Shown in pieces: positions 33,513 through 41,680 of a DNA stretch of 43,387 bases. Numbering within the stretch: position 1 is the first letter of the stretch; every line of letters starts with the position of its first letter. A program made the position numbers and the translations under genes. This stretch comes from Massilia sp. MS-15 (lineage in GTDB: Bacteria > Pseudomonadota > Gammaproteobacteria > Burkholderiales > Burkholderiaceae_D). The notes beneath the pieces are model-generated. The model searched no databases and was not told the DNA's origin. It saw nothing but the letters and a program-made list of their open reading frames with translations. The stretch covers positions 1 to 43,387 of the forward strand of contig NZ_JAIWIA010000059.1 of the NCBI RefSeq assembly GCF_020176695.1, in the 5' to 3' direction.

Positions 33513-34148
33513 ATGCACATGATCTCTTCTTCCATCCATATCATGCATGCCGACCCGATCGTGACCGTCGGGCTGCATGCCGTCCTGGCCGGCCAGCCCG
33601 GCCTGCGCGTGACCAGTCACCTGCAGCAGCCCGAGGCGCAGCGCGTGGCGCGTGTGCTGGTCACCGATTACGATGCCGGGGTCGCGCTGGCGCGCCAGGC
33701 CGCAGCTAGTGCCGGTCCCGGCATGCCGCCGGTGGCGGTGCTGGTGGTGACCCAGTACGACAAGGAATGGGAAGTGCGGCTCGCGATGGAGGCCGGGGTG
33801 GCCGGCTACCTGCTGCAGTCCTGCGGCACCGACGAACTGGTGCACGCGGCCGGGCAGCTGGCGCGCGGCCAGCGCTACCTGAGCGAATCGATGACGCGCA
33901 GCGTGGCAGACAGCCTCACGCGCGAAGCGCTGACCGGGCGCGAGACCGACGTGCTGCAATTGCTGGCCCAGGGCTGCTGCAACAAGTCGATCGCGCGCAA
34001 GCTGGGCATCGGCGTGGGCACCGTGAAGACCCATGTGAAAGGCGTGATGAGCAAGCTGGACGCGACCGCGCGCACGCATGCGGTGGTGGTGGCCACCCAG
34101 CGCGGCCTGATCCGGCCCGGGACGGGTGGCGCGGCCGCCGCTTCCTGA
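33513..34148 (+). CDS. LuxR/NarL-type regulator with a degenerate receiver domain
   Basis: A 211-residue protein. The start MHMISSSIHIMHADPIVTVGLHAVL follows a CGGAG. Residues about 8-125 align with a receiver, but the acidic pair is replaced (MHADP instead of xDDHP) and the conserved Lys is missing (GYLLQSCGT), though an Asp remains at 52. Residues about 143-208 form a normal LuxR helix-turn-helix (LTGRETDVLQLLAQGCCNKSIARKLGIGVGTVKTHVKGVMSKL). It is probably not controlled by ordinary phosphorylation. It may regulate flagellar or c-di-GMP genes nearby, which is inference. Confidence 0.85.
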   Translation: MHMISSSIHIMHADPIVTVGLHAVLAGQPGLRVTSHLQQPEAQRVARVLVTDYDAGVALARQAAASAGPGMPPVAVLVVTQYDKEWEVRLAMEAGVAGYLLQSCGTDELVHAAGQLARGQRYLSESMTRSVADSLTREALTGRETDVLQLLAQGCCNKSIARKLGIGVGTVKTHVKGVMSKLDATARTHAVVVATQRGLIRPGTGGAAAAS

Positions 34149-34187
34149 GCGGCCGTTCCCTGGGTTGCCTGCTGCGTTGCCTGCGCC

Positions 34188-34943
34188 TCAGGCCCGGCCG
34201 GCCAGGCGCGCGTTGCGCTCGCGTTCGAGGCGGGTGATGTAGCGCTGCACGGCGGCCATGCCGGCGCGCGAGATGTCCACGAACTGCAGGCCGACGCGGC
34301 GGTTCGACTTGTTGTTCAGCAGGGTCAGGTCGTGCCAGTTGCGCACCTGCAGCGACACCGTGACCGGGCCCGTCTCGGGCAGCTCGATGCGGCAGTTGGG
34401 AATGGTGGTACCGGTGGCGGTGGCCAGCTGCAGCTGGTTGTCGAGCACGGCGATGCCGCCGCAGCTGATGTCGCGCAGCGGGAACACGCCCGAACCGGCG
34501 CCGGCCACCGCCGAAGGCGGCAGCGGAATCACCGCGCGCACCGGGTTCGAGACCGGCGTCTCCATCCGGTAGTATTCGCGCCGCTGCAGGCGGATCAGGG
34601 TCGGCGGGATGTCGGCGCGCAGGGCCGGGCTGCCCTCGAACTCGACCAGGCGCAGGTTCTCGACGCTGAACAGGATGCGGATCTTGTCGAGCGAGGTCTC
34701 GCAATGCAGCTTGCCCGCTTCCAGGATGCGCTCGTTCTGGAGATGGTCCACCGAACGGTCCAGCACCATGGTGCCGCTGTCGGGATCGATGTCGAGGATG
34801 GCGGTGACGCAGACGTCGCTCTCGCCATTGACCAGGAGGCGCACCAGCTCGTGTTTCTCGCCGATCTGGCGCAGCAGCGCCAGGATCTCGCGGCGCGACT
34901 CCACCTCGTAGTCGTGCCAGTTCTCCAGTTCCTGATAATTCAT
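34188..34943 (-). CDS. ycgR: YcgR, PilZ-domain c-di-GMP flagellar brake
   Basis: A 251-residue protein. The N-terminal YcgR domain (EILALLRQIGEKHELVRLLVNGESDVCVTAILDIDPDSGTMVLDRS) is followed by a PilZ domain with both c-di-GMP binding motifs: RxxxR-type QRREYYRMETPV and DxSxxG in RDISCGGIAVL. In known systems YcgR with bound c-di-GMP contacts FliG/FliM or MotA and slows rotation. The ATG overlaps the upstream flhB-like stop (ATGA). It ends the leftward fliS/T gene run. Confidence 0.93.
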   Translation of the reverse strand: MNYQELENWHDYEVESRREILALLRQIGEKHELVRLLVNGESDVCVTAILDIDPDSGTMVLDRSVDHLQNERILEAGKLHCETSLDKIRILFSVENLRLVEFEGSPALRADIPPTLIRLQRREYYRMETPVSNPVRAVIPLPPSAVAGAGSGVFPLRDISCGGIAVLDNQLQLATATGTTIPNCRIELPETGPVTVSLQVRNWHDLTLLNNKSNRRVGLQFVDISRAGMAAVQRYITRLERERNARLAGRA

Positions 34944-35317
34944 GTTGCCTTCTTCGTGCCGGCCTGCGCGGCCTGTTCCAGGTTGAGGTGGGGCATCGGA
35001 TCGGGAGGAGGGGGCAGGGGCGCTCCCTGCTGCCGGGCCGACTCGATATGATAAAGCCATGCCAACAGTTCCGCAATTGCACGGTATAGGGCAGGCGGGA
35101 TGTGGCGGTCGAGGTCGACGTTCATCAGCAGCGAGACCAGTTCCTTCGATTCGTGCACGAACACGCCGGCCTCTTTGGCGCGCGCGATGATCTGCTCGGC
35201 CACCAGGCCCTGGCCCTTGGCCACCAGGCGCGGGGCGGCATCGCCCTCGCGGTAGGCCAGCACGGCCGCCTTCTGGCGCGGGGCGCGCGGGCGCGGCCCG
35301 GCTGCTTCGTCGCTCAC
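34940..35317 (-). CDS. FlhB C-terminal-domain-like protein (FhlB/YlqH type)
   Basis: A 125-residue soluble protein similar to the cytoplasmic domain of FlhB: KAAVLAYREGDAAPRLVAKGQGLVAEQIIARAKEAGVFVHESKELVSLLMNVDLDRHIPPALYRAIAELLAWLYHI. It lacks the membrane domain and the NPTH cleavage motif. It starts with GTG, overlapping the stop of the preceding FliK-like gene. Such stand-alone copies have been shown in some bacteria to replace part of the FlhB C-domain. Its position beside a second FliK-like gene suggests a substrate-switch role. Confidence 0.87.
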   Translation of the reverse strand: MSDEAAGPRPRAPRQKAAVLAYREGDAAPRLVAKGQGLVAEQIIARAKEAGVFVHESKELVSLLMNVDLDRHIPPALYRAIAELLAWLYHIESARQQGAPLPPPPDPMPHLNLEQAAQAGTKKAT

Positions 35318-36540
35318 CTGGTTTCTCCGCCGGGCCCGATGTTCAGGCCGGACAGCGCCAGGCCCGCGGCCCCGAGCGCGGTCTCCAGCGCCGCGCCATG
35401 CGCGCGCAGGCTGGCTTCGGTGTCCGGACTGGCGGCATGCAGGCGCAGCTGCAGCGTCTCGCCATGCAGGCTGAGGCTGGCCTCGACCTGGCCCAGCAGC
35501 GGAAACTGCAGCTTGAGCGTGCTGTGCCAGGCGCCGGCGTCATCCGCCGCGTCGCCCTGGCCATCCGCGCCATCGTCGCGCCCGGACGGCGCCTCGTGCG
35601 CGATGCGCCATTCCAGCGGCAGGCCCGGCACCAGCTGGCCCTGCCAGGCGACCTGCTGCAGTTCATGGCTGGCCAGCTGCTGGGCCACCAGCTTGAGCGC
35701 GCCCGGTTCCTCGCTCGAGCGTTGCTGCATCTGCGGCTCGCCGCGCAGGCAGTCGAGCGCGCGCCGGCCCTCGTTCCAGTCGGCCAGGTGCGATTCGTAG
35801 AACAGGCCGCTTTTCTCGACCGTGCCCTGGAGCGCGGCGGCGATGCGCGGCGCCGCCACCTCGCCCCCGGCCAGCAGGGGCGCCGCCGGACGCAGCGCCT
35901 GCGCGGCCGCGGCCGGGGCCTGTGCCAGCGCGCTGCCGATCAGGCGCGCGGCCGTGCTGAGCGAAGCCGGTGCGCCGCCCGGTTCGGGCTGGGCGCCGGG
36001 CTGCGGGCTAGGAAGGGGAAGGGCGGGCGCGGCGGCGGCGGTCCTGGCCGCGCCTTGCGCCTGCGGCGCCGCGCTGGCGCCGGCCGGCGTGCTCGTGGGC
36101 GTGGTCGTGCCGGCGCCGGCCGGCGTGCCGCCTGCGCTGGCGGCGCCGTCCTTGCCGGCGGCAGGCGTGCCGGGCGTCTCGTCCTGGCCAGGCAGCGCGG
36201 GACTGGCGACGGCCTGCGCCTGCAACAGGCGCGGACTGCCATCGGCATGGGTGCCGAGCTGGAAGGTGGGGCGGGGTGTGGCGGCCACGACCGTCATGGC
36301 CAGTGTGGCGTTCTGGCCAATGCCGGCGGGCAGGGCCATGCGCACGTGAGCGCCGGCCACCTGCACCAGCGCGCTGCCGTCGCCCGCGCGGGCCAGCACG
36401 CGCGCCGGCAGGGTCTGGCCCACCACGGTTTGCAGCGCGCGCTGGAAGGCCTGCTGGCGCGGATGGCCGAGCGCCTCGACCGGGTCGACCGCGGTGATGC
36501 GCAGGACGGCCCCAAGCCGCCCGAGGTCGGTGCCAGCCAT
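35314..36540 (-). CDS. Second FliK-like hook-length control domain protein
   Basis: A 408-residue protein. It begins MAGTDLGRLGAVLRITAVDPVEALGHPRQQAFQRALQTVVGQTLPARVLARAGDGSALVQVAG; the middle (about 120-215) is Ala/Pro/Gly-rich. The C-terminal part (STLKLQFPLLGQVEASLSLHGETLQLRLHAASPDTEASLRAHGAALETALGAAGLALSGLNIGP) has the form of the flagellar hook-length control (Flg_hook) domain. This makes two FliK-like proteins in the window. It lies directly before the FlhB-C-like gene with overlapping codons, so the two may act together. Confidence 0.8.
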   Translation of the reverse strand: MAGTDLGRLGAVLRITAVDPVEALGHPRQQAFQRALQTVVGQTLPARVLARAGDGSALVQVAGAHVRMALPAGIGQNATLAMTVVAATPRPTFQLGTHADGSPRLLQAQAVASPALPGQDETPGTPAAGKDGAASAGGTPAGAGTTTPTSTPAGASAAPQAQGAARTAAAAPALPLPSPQPGAQPEPGGAPASLSTAARLIGSALAQAPAAAAQALRPAAPLLAGGEVAAPRIAAALQGTVEKSGLFYESHLADWNEGRRALDCLRGEPQMQQRSSEEPGALKLVAQQLASHELQQVAWQGQLVPGLPLEWRIAHEAPSGRDDGADGQGDAADDAGAWHSTLKLQFPLLGQVEASLSLHGETLQLRLHAASPDTEASLRAHGAALETALGAAGLALSGLNIGPGGETR

Positions 36541-36553
36541 CGGCTGCGCCGCG

Positions 36554-36883
36554 TCAGACGCCGCCGTAGGCGCTGGTCAGGCGCGACTGTACGCGCGAGC
36601 TGCTGATCAGGGCCGACAGTTTCGCCATCCAGGGGGCGGCCAGATCGCGGATGACGCGGTCGTCGGCCAGGATCTGGCGGATCAGCTCGGCCTTGCGCGC
36701 GCGGTGCGGTCCGCTCCACTCGACGCCAGGGTCCTTGTCGCGCAGCGTCTGCACATGGGCCGCGCATTCGCGTTCGAGTTCGGCCACGCCTTCCCAGTCG
36801 TCGGCCTGGGCCGCGGCCAGCATGCGGGTGCTCAGCTCGCCCATCGCCTGGTAGTGCAGGAGGATCTGGTCTGGGCTCAGCAT
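36554..36883 (-). CDS. fliT: FliT, chaperone of FliD
   Basis: A small helical protein, 109 residues from the ATG just after the fliS stop (MLSPDQILLHYQAMGELSTRMLAAAQADDWEGVAELERECAAHVQTL). An ATG at 36916 would overlap fliS and add 11 residues. FliT chaperones the filament cap FliD and in enteric bacteria also restrains FlhDC. The order fliD-fliS-fliT is conserved. Sequence conservation in FliT is low, so position contributes to the call. Confidence 0.85.
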   Translation of the reverse strand: MLSPDQILLHYQAMGELSTRMLAAAQADDWEGVAELERECAAHVQTLRDKDPGVEWSGPHRARKAELIRQILADDRVIRDLAAPWMAKLSALISSSRVQSRLTSAYGGV

Positions 36884-36887
36884 GGCG

Positions 36888-37319
36888 TCAGGCAGGCTGC
36901 AGTCCGGACGCGGCATCGGCGCGGTTCGGCGTGCCGATCTGGTCCCACGCGCCTTTCAGCTCCTTCAGCAGCTTGCGCACTTCCTCGATGTATTCCGGAT
37001 GGTTGCCGATGTTGGCGGCAAGCAGGCGGTTGCTCATGTATTCGTACAGCGAATCGAGGCTTTCGGCGATCTCGCCGCCCTGTTTCTTGTCGAGGCTGGC
37101 GCGCAGGCCGTTGTCGATGATCGAGATCGCCTGCGAGATCGAGTTGCCCTTGGCGGCGATGTCGCCGGCGCGCATCTGGGCGCCAGCCTTGGCCAGCGCG
37201 GTCAGGGCGCCGTCGTACAGCATCGCGATGAGCTTGTGCGGGCTGGCCGAGTTGATGCTGGTTTCCAGCCCCACGGTGGCGTAGGCACCGGCCGGGTTGC
37301 GCGTCATCGATCCAAACAT
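36888..37319 (-). CDS. fliS: FliS, flagellin chaperone
   Basis: A 143-residue helical protein of typical length: YATVGLETSINSASPHKLIAMLYDGALTALAKAGAQMRAGDIAAKGNSISQAISIIDNGLRASLDKKQGGEIAESLDSLYEYMSNRLLAAN. The SASPHKLIxMLYDGAL motif is diagnostic. FliS binds the C-terminal helices of flagellin and prevents premature polymerisation. The 138-base gap to fliD may hold a separate promoter. Confidence 0.95.
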   Translation of the reverse strand: MFGSMTRNPAGAYATVGLETSINSASPHKLIAMLYDGALTALAKAGAQMRAGDIAAKGNSISQAISIIDNGLRASLDKKQGGEIAESLDSLYEYMSNRLLAANIGNHPEYIEEVRKLLKELKGAWDQIGTPNRADAASGLQPA

Positions 37320-37457
37320 CTATATTCCCCTTGTGTAACTGTTTAAGCCGTTAATCATGGTCAGCGATGATCAGTTTACGCCAGCGGAAAGATTGTGAAA
37401 CGGCGGTCAGAGGGGACTTTACCCGTCAAATCCGCCGCGTCAGCCCCGGTTGGCCGC

Positions 37458-38942
37458 TCAGGAGTTGTTGTTGGCCGCCAGCGCAGCGAGCTGCTGGCTG
37501 AGGTAGGCGCTGGTGGTGGTCATGTTGGCCACCAGCTTGTCGAGCGCCGTGAACTGGTTGCGGTAGCGCTGCTCCACGCTCAGCAGGCGTGTCTTGATCG
37601 CGTCGCGGTCGTCGCCCAGGCGCTTGATGTTTTCCTGGACCGCCGTGGCGCGGTTGTTCAGCGGGCCGATCGGGCTCAGGATCTTGCCGATCATGACATC
37701 CGCCTGCCAGGCATAGCCCTTGGTGCCGGCGCCGCTACTGAACAGCTTGCTCAAATCCTTGGACGGATCGGCGATCGCGGCCGTGAGCTTGGCGTCGTCG
37801 ATGACCAGGGTCCCGGTCTTGTCGAAGCTCAGGCCGGCGTCGGACAGCAGGGCCGAGCCCTTCGGCGCGCCGGCGACCGGGGCCGACAGCACGCCGCGCA
37901 GCTGCGACTGCAGCGCGCGCACGGTGCTGTCGCCCACCAGCGGGGCGGCGGTGCCGGTCGTCTGGTTGACCGAGGTGGCGTCCCTCATGGCCTTGGTGGC
38001 TTCGTTGTAGGCCTTGACGAAGCCCTCGATCGCGGTCTTGACGTTGCTGGTGTCGCGCGCCACCGTGATCTTGGTCGAGGCGTCGGGCGCGGTGGTTTTC
38101 GTCAGGTTCAGGGTGACGCCCTGGATCGCTTCGGTGAGGGTATTGCTCGGGCTGGTGATCGGCACGTTGTCGACGATGATCTTCGCATCGGCGGCAGCCA
38201 CGTTCTGCGTCATTTTCTTCTCGCCCGTGGTCGTGGTACCGGAGACTGGATCGGTGGTGCTGGTACGGTCGTAGGCCAGCTGGCCGAGTTCGCCGATGGT
38301 GCCGGCGTCGCCGCCGACCGTGATCCGCATCTCGTTGCGCAGCCCGGTCTCGTTCGAGGTCAGGGCCAGGCGGTAGCCGCTGCCGTCGTTGATGATGCTG
38401 GCCGAGACGCCGGCGTTGGCGCCGTTGATGGCGTCGCGGATGCCGGCCAGGGTGTTGTTGCTGCCGATCGTGATCGTCTTGCCGGGCTTGGCGGCGTTCG
38501 GGGTGAAGGTGGTATCGGCGCCCGCGCTTGCATAGGTGCCGAAATCGATGGTGATCGTGCCCTGGCCGATCACGCTGGTGGTGGCCGCATAGCCGCCATT
38601 GGCGGCCGAAGACATGGTCAGCTTTTGCGCAGCGGCGAGATTCTGCACTTTCACGTCGTAGCTGCCGGCCACCGCGGAGGCGCTGGCGCTGGCGCCCAGG
38701 ATCGTGCTGTCGGAAACGCTTGCCTTGGTCGGGGTGAACTTGTCGGGCGTGCTGAGCGCCTTGGCCGCCGTCTGGAAGGCGGAAAACGCGCCTTTCAGGC
38801 TGCCGATGGAGGACAGCTTGGCCTGGTAGCTTGCTTCTTTCTTGTCGAGCGCGGTGATCGGCATGCGCTCGACCGTCATCAGCTGGGAAACCAGCTCATC
38901 GACTTTCAGGCCCGAACCGATGCCTGCTGAAGAGATCGCCAT
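37458..38942 (-). CDS. fliD: FliD, filament cap protein (HAP2)
   Basis: A 494-residue protein starting MAISSAGIGSGLKVDELVSQLMTVERMPITALDKKEASYQAKLSSIGSLKGAFSAFQTAAKAL, with AAGGAAT upstream. It has the FliD N-domain, Flagellin_IN-type repeats in the middle (AGIRDAINGANAGVSASIINDGSGYRLALTSNETG), and the FliD C-domain (LSDAGLSFDKTGTLVIDDAKLTAAI ... QVDRY-like QRYRNQFTALDKLVANMTTTSAYLSQQLAAL). It caps the filament tip and folds incoming flagellin. Confidence 0.96.
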   Translation of the reverse strand: MAISSAGIGSGLKVDELVSQLMTVERMPITALDKKEASYQAKLSSIGSLKGAFSAFQTAAKALSTPDKFTPTKASVSDSTILGASASASAVAGSYDVKVQNLAAAQKLTMSSAANGGYAATTSVIGQGTITIDFGTYASAGADTTFTPNAAKPGKTITIGSNNTLAGIRDAINGANAGVSASIINDGSGYRLALTSNETGLRNEMRITVGGDAGTIGELGQLAYDRTSTTDPVSGTTTTGEKKMTQNVAAADAKIIVDNVPITSPSNTLTEAIQGVTLNLTKTTAPDASTKITVARDTSNVKTAIEGFVKAYNEATKAMRDATSVNQTTGTAAPLVGDSTVRALQSQLRGVLSAPVAGAPKGSALLSDAGLSFDKTGTLVIDDAKLTAAIADPSKDLSKLFSSGAGTKGYAWQADVMIGKILSPIGPLNNRATAVQENIKRLGDDRDAIKTRLLSVEQRYRNQFTALDKLVANMTTTSAYLSQQLAALAANNNS

Positions 38943-38984
38943 GATGAAATTCCTTGTTCGACGTGGATGCGGTCAAGCGGTGAT

Positions 38985-39005
38985 GTTCTGCTTGCCGGGC
39001 AGAAC
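38985..39005 (-). promoter_or_regulatory. Intercistronic hairpin between flaG and fliD
   Basis: A perfect 7-base stem, GTTCTGC and GCAGAAC, with a 7-base loop, ends at the flaG stop. No run of T follows in the minus direction, so it is not a full intrinsic terminator; it could affect mRNA stability between flaG and fliD. Confidence 0.45.
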
Positions 39006-39367
39006 TAAGCCCTGTCTTTTACCAGCAGGCCCTGCATTTTGTCCAGCGCTTTGGAAATCTCAATGACTTCCTGTGTGGGTATTTGGCGAATAATGGTCTG
39101 GGTTTGTGTATCGATCAATTTTACGACCGTGATGCCGGTGTCTTCGTCGATCGAGAAGCGCAGGTCGCTGGCGGACGCTCCCATCGATTCCTCGATCTTC
39201 CCGACCGCGTCGCGCAGTTCTTCCTGGCCGGGCGCCTCGTGCGGCTCGGCGGCCTTGGTAGCGCTGACGGAAGAAACGGGCGTGCTGCGCGCTGTGGAAG
39301 GTGGCGCGGCCGGTGCGGCTGCCTGCGGGGCAGGGGTGGCGACGCCACCGATGTTTGCTGCTGACAT
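39005..39367 (-). CDS. flaG: FlaG family protein
   Basis: A 120-residue protein. The N-terminal half is Ala/Pro/Ser-rich and variable; the C-terminal half is the FlaG domain: ELRDAVGKIEESMGASASDLRFSIDEDTGITVVKLIDTQTQTIIRQIPTQEVIEISKALDKMQGLLVKDRA, with the diagnostic RQIPxxEVIxIS. FlaG proteins influence filament length in several species; the mechanism is not settled. It lies between fliC and fliD, its usual place. Confidence 0.92.
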   Translation of the reverse strand: MSAANIGGVATPAPQAAAPAAPPSTARSTPVSSVSATKAAEPHEAPGQEELRDAVGKIEESMGASASDLRFSIDEDTGITVVKLIDTQTQTIIRQIPTQEVIEISKALDKMQGLLVKDRA

Positions 39368-39385
39368 GGCGGACTCCGAAAGTGG

Positions 39386-39414
39386 AAAAGGCGCGGTACC
39401 AGAAGTACCGCGCC
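39386..39414 (-). terminator. Rho-independent terminator of fliC
   Basis: On the minus strand, a perfect 10-base stem GGCGCGGTAC/GTACCGCGCC with a 5-base loop is followed by TTTT. It lies 28 bases after the fliC stop, as expected for a very highly expressed monocistronic flagellin mRNA; flaG begins 19 bases farther on. Confidence 0.85.
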
Positions 39415-39441
39415 CGTCTTTACATCATGCTATGGCCGGGA

Positions 39442-41586
39442 TTAGCCACGCAGCAGGCTCAGCACGCCGTTCGGCAGCGAGTTGGCCTGGGCCAGCATCG
39501 CGGTACCGGCCTGTTGCAGGATCTGGCCGCGGGTCATGTTGGCCGTTTCCTGGGCGAAGTCGGCATCGCGGATACGGCTACGCGAAGCGCTCAGGTTTTC
39601 CGACGTCGACTGCAGGTTCGAGACCACGGCCGAGAAGCGGTTCTGGATCGCACCCAGGTTCGAGCGTGCGCTGTTGACGGTCTTCAGGGCGTTGTCGATC
39701 GAGACGATCGCCTTGTTGGCGCCTTCGGCGGTCGAGATGTCCAGCTTGTCCAGCGCTTCGCCGCTGCGGCCATTGCCGTAGGTGCCGACCTTCAGGCTCA
39801 GCGCGGCGGTGCCGGCATCGGTGCTGCCGCTGCCGATCTTGAATTCCGAGGTCGACGACAGCGTGATGGTGCTGGTGTAGGTCGCGGTCGTTGCTGCGGC
39901 GGCGCCTGGAGGAACAGCCGGTGCGGTCAGCGAAGCCGAGTTCAGGCCGGTCGTTGCATCGGTCAGCGTACCGCCCTGCGCGCCAGCGGCGGTGGTCTGG
40001 TAGATGGTGACGTTGCGGCCGTCGGCGGCGCTCAGCGTCACGCCCTTGCTGTCGTCGTTGGTATCCAGGGCGGTGACGCCGGTCTGGCCGCTGATCGCAT
40101 TGATCGCATCGACCACGGCCTTGCGGTTGGCGGCGCTGTCGGTGGTGGTGGTGATCGCCGCGGTCGACACGCCGTTGATCACCAGCTTACCGGTCGTACC
40201 ACCGCCGGTCATGTCGGTGGTGGTGCCGCCGACTTCGGTTGCATTGACCGTCGCGGTCACGCCGGTCTTGTCGGAGATGGCGTTGATCGCGGCGGCCTTG
40301 GCGATGCCGCTGCTTGCCTTGTCGTACACCGACGCGGTGTCCGAGCTGGCGACCGAGGCGCCGATGGCGGTGCCGTTGATCGTGAAGTCGCCGGCGGCGA
40401 TCGCGGTGTGGGCGCCAGCTGCCACGTTGGTGGTCGAGGTGTAGGCGGTCTGCGCAGAGTAGGTGCCTGCGACCAGGCCGGCATCCTTGATGCCACCATC
40501 GCCAGCCGGACCGTTCAGGTTCGACGAGACCACGATGTCCTTGTCGGAATTCAGGGTGATCGAGCCCGAGTAGGTTTCCTCGGCGGCCAGGCCGGTGCCG
40601 GCTGCGGTCGGATCAGTACCGCCGCCACCGAAATCGATGTCGATGTTACGGCCATCGGCGGCGATCAGCTTCACGCCACCCTTGTCCGAACCGGTATCTT
40701 CGGCGGTCACGCCGGTCTGGGCCGACTTGGCGTTGATCGCGGCGACCACGGCCGAGCGGGTAGCGGCGGTGTCGGTCGAGGTGCTGATGGTGATGTCGAC
40801 GTTGTTGATCTTGACCGTGCCGGACCTGGCTTCTCCGACCATCGAGGTGCCGCCGACTTCGGTGGCGTTGACGGTCGCGGTCACGCCGCTTTCGGCCGAC
40901 TTGGCGTTGACGGCTGCAGCCTTGGCGATGGCCGAGGAAGCGGCTTCCTTGGTCGAGGCGGTGTCTGCACCAGCCATCGACGGGCCGATCGCGATGCCGT
41001 TCAGCGAGAAGGCACCTTCCTTCAGTGCGGTATTGCCGGCGTTCTGGGCGGTGGTAATGGCGGCGGCGCTGCTGCTGCCCAGGGACTGGGTCTTGGCGCT
41101 GCCGACCGAGAACGAGATGGTTTCGCCGGCGTTCGCGCCAACCTGGAACTGCTGGTTCTTCAGCGAACCGTCGAGCAGGGTGCGGCCGTTGAATTTGGTC
41201 TGGGAAGCAACACGGTCGATTTCCTGCAGCAGCTGGTCTGCTTCTTCCTGCATCGATGCGCGGTCGGCGTCGGTGTTCGAGCCGTTGGCGGACTGGACGG
41301 CCAGTTCGCGGATACGTTGCAGGCTGTCGCCGATCGAACTCAGCGCGCCTTCGGCGGTCTGGGCCATCGAGATACCATCGTTCGAGTTACGTGCAGCCTG
41401 GTTCAAGCCAGTGATCTGCGAGCTCATGCGTTCCGAGATCGCCATGCCTGCCGCGTCGTCCTTGGCGCTGTTGATGCGCAGGCCGGTCGACAGGCGCTGC
41501 AGCGAAGTCGTCAGCGAAGCTTGCGATTTGCTCAGGTTGTTCTGTGCGTTCAGCGACGACAGGTTGGTGTTGATCATTGAAGCCAT
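39442..41586 (-). CDS. fliC: FliC, large flagellin with duplicated central modules
   Basis: A 714-residue flagellin. The N-terminal core (MINTNLSSLNAQNNLSKSQASLTTSLQRLSTGLRINSAKDDAAGMAISERM ... LQRIRELAVQSANGSNT, residues 4-105) and the C-terminal core (KAIVSIDNALKTVNSARSNLGAIQNRFSAVVSNLQ ... LAQANSLPNGVLSLLRG, 625-714) are canonical. Between them lie two related modules, about 190-345 and 398-560, each with an (A/D)F(S/T)(L/I)NG(I/T)AIG start, a GVTATVNATEVGGT block and an AADGRN block. These would form the variable surface D2/D3 domains. Thr/Ser are abundant, offering glycosylation sites. A likely sigma-28 promoter lies upstream. Confidence 0.96.
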   Translation of the reverse strand: MASMINTNLSSLNAQNNLSKSQASLTTSLQRLSTGLRINSAKDDAAGMAISERMSSQITGLNQAARNSNDGISMAQTAEGALSSIGDSLQRIRELAVQSANGSNTDADRASMQEEADQLLQEIDRVASQTKFNGRTLLDGSLKNQQFQVGANAGETISFSVGSAKTQSLGSSSAAAITTAQNAGNTALKEGAFSLNGIAIGPSMAGADTASTKEAASSAIAKAAAVNAKSAESGVTATVNATEVGGTSMVGEARSGTVKINNVDITISTSTDTAATRSAVVAAINAKSAQTGVTAEDTGSDKGGVKLIAADGRNIDIDFGGGGTDPTAAGTGLAAEETYSGSITLNSDKDIVVSSNLNGPAGDGGIKDAGLVAGTYSAQTAYTSTTNVAAGAHTAIAAGDFTINGTAIGASVASSDTASVYDKASSGIAKAAAINAISDKTGVTATVNATEVGGTTTDMTGGGTTGKLVINGVSTAAITTTTDSAANRKAVVDAINAISGQTGVTALDTNDDSKGVTLSAADGRNVTIYQTTAAGAQGGTLTDATTGLNSASLTAPAVPPGAAAATTATYTSTITLSSTSEFKIGSGSTDAGTAALSLKVGTYGNGRSGEALDKLDISTAEGANKAIVSIDNALKTVNSARSNLGAIQNRFSAVVSNLQSTSENLSASRSRIRDADFAQETANMTRGQILQQAGTAMLAQANSLPNGVLSLLRG

Positions 41587-41680
41587 GTTGTTTCTCCAGT
41601 TTTCTTTCGGGGCGGCAACTGTGCCTGTTCACGTTGGTCTGTCACCGTGTTCCGTGACAATCAAACCGCTGTTGATGCTG

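Noticed and set aside
37397..37421. Sigma-28-like motif before fliS: TAAAGTCC ... GCCGTTTC on the minus strand
   Set aside because: The spacer is 9 instead of 11 bases and both boxes have mismatches, so it was not called as a promoter; it could still be tested.
39301..41580. A 759-codon open frame on the plus strand opposite fliC
   Set aside because: It is an antisense image of a high-GC flagellin gene with repeated codons; no start site or domain supports it.
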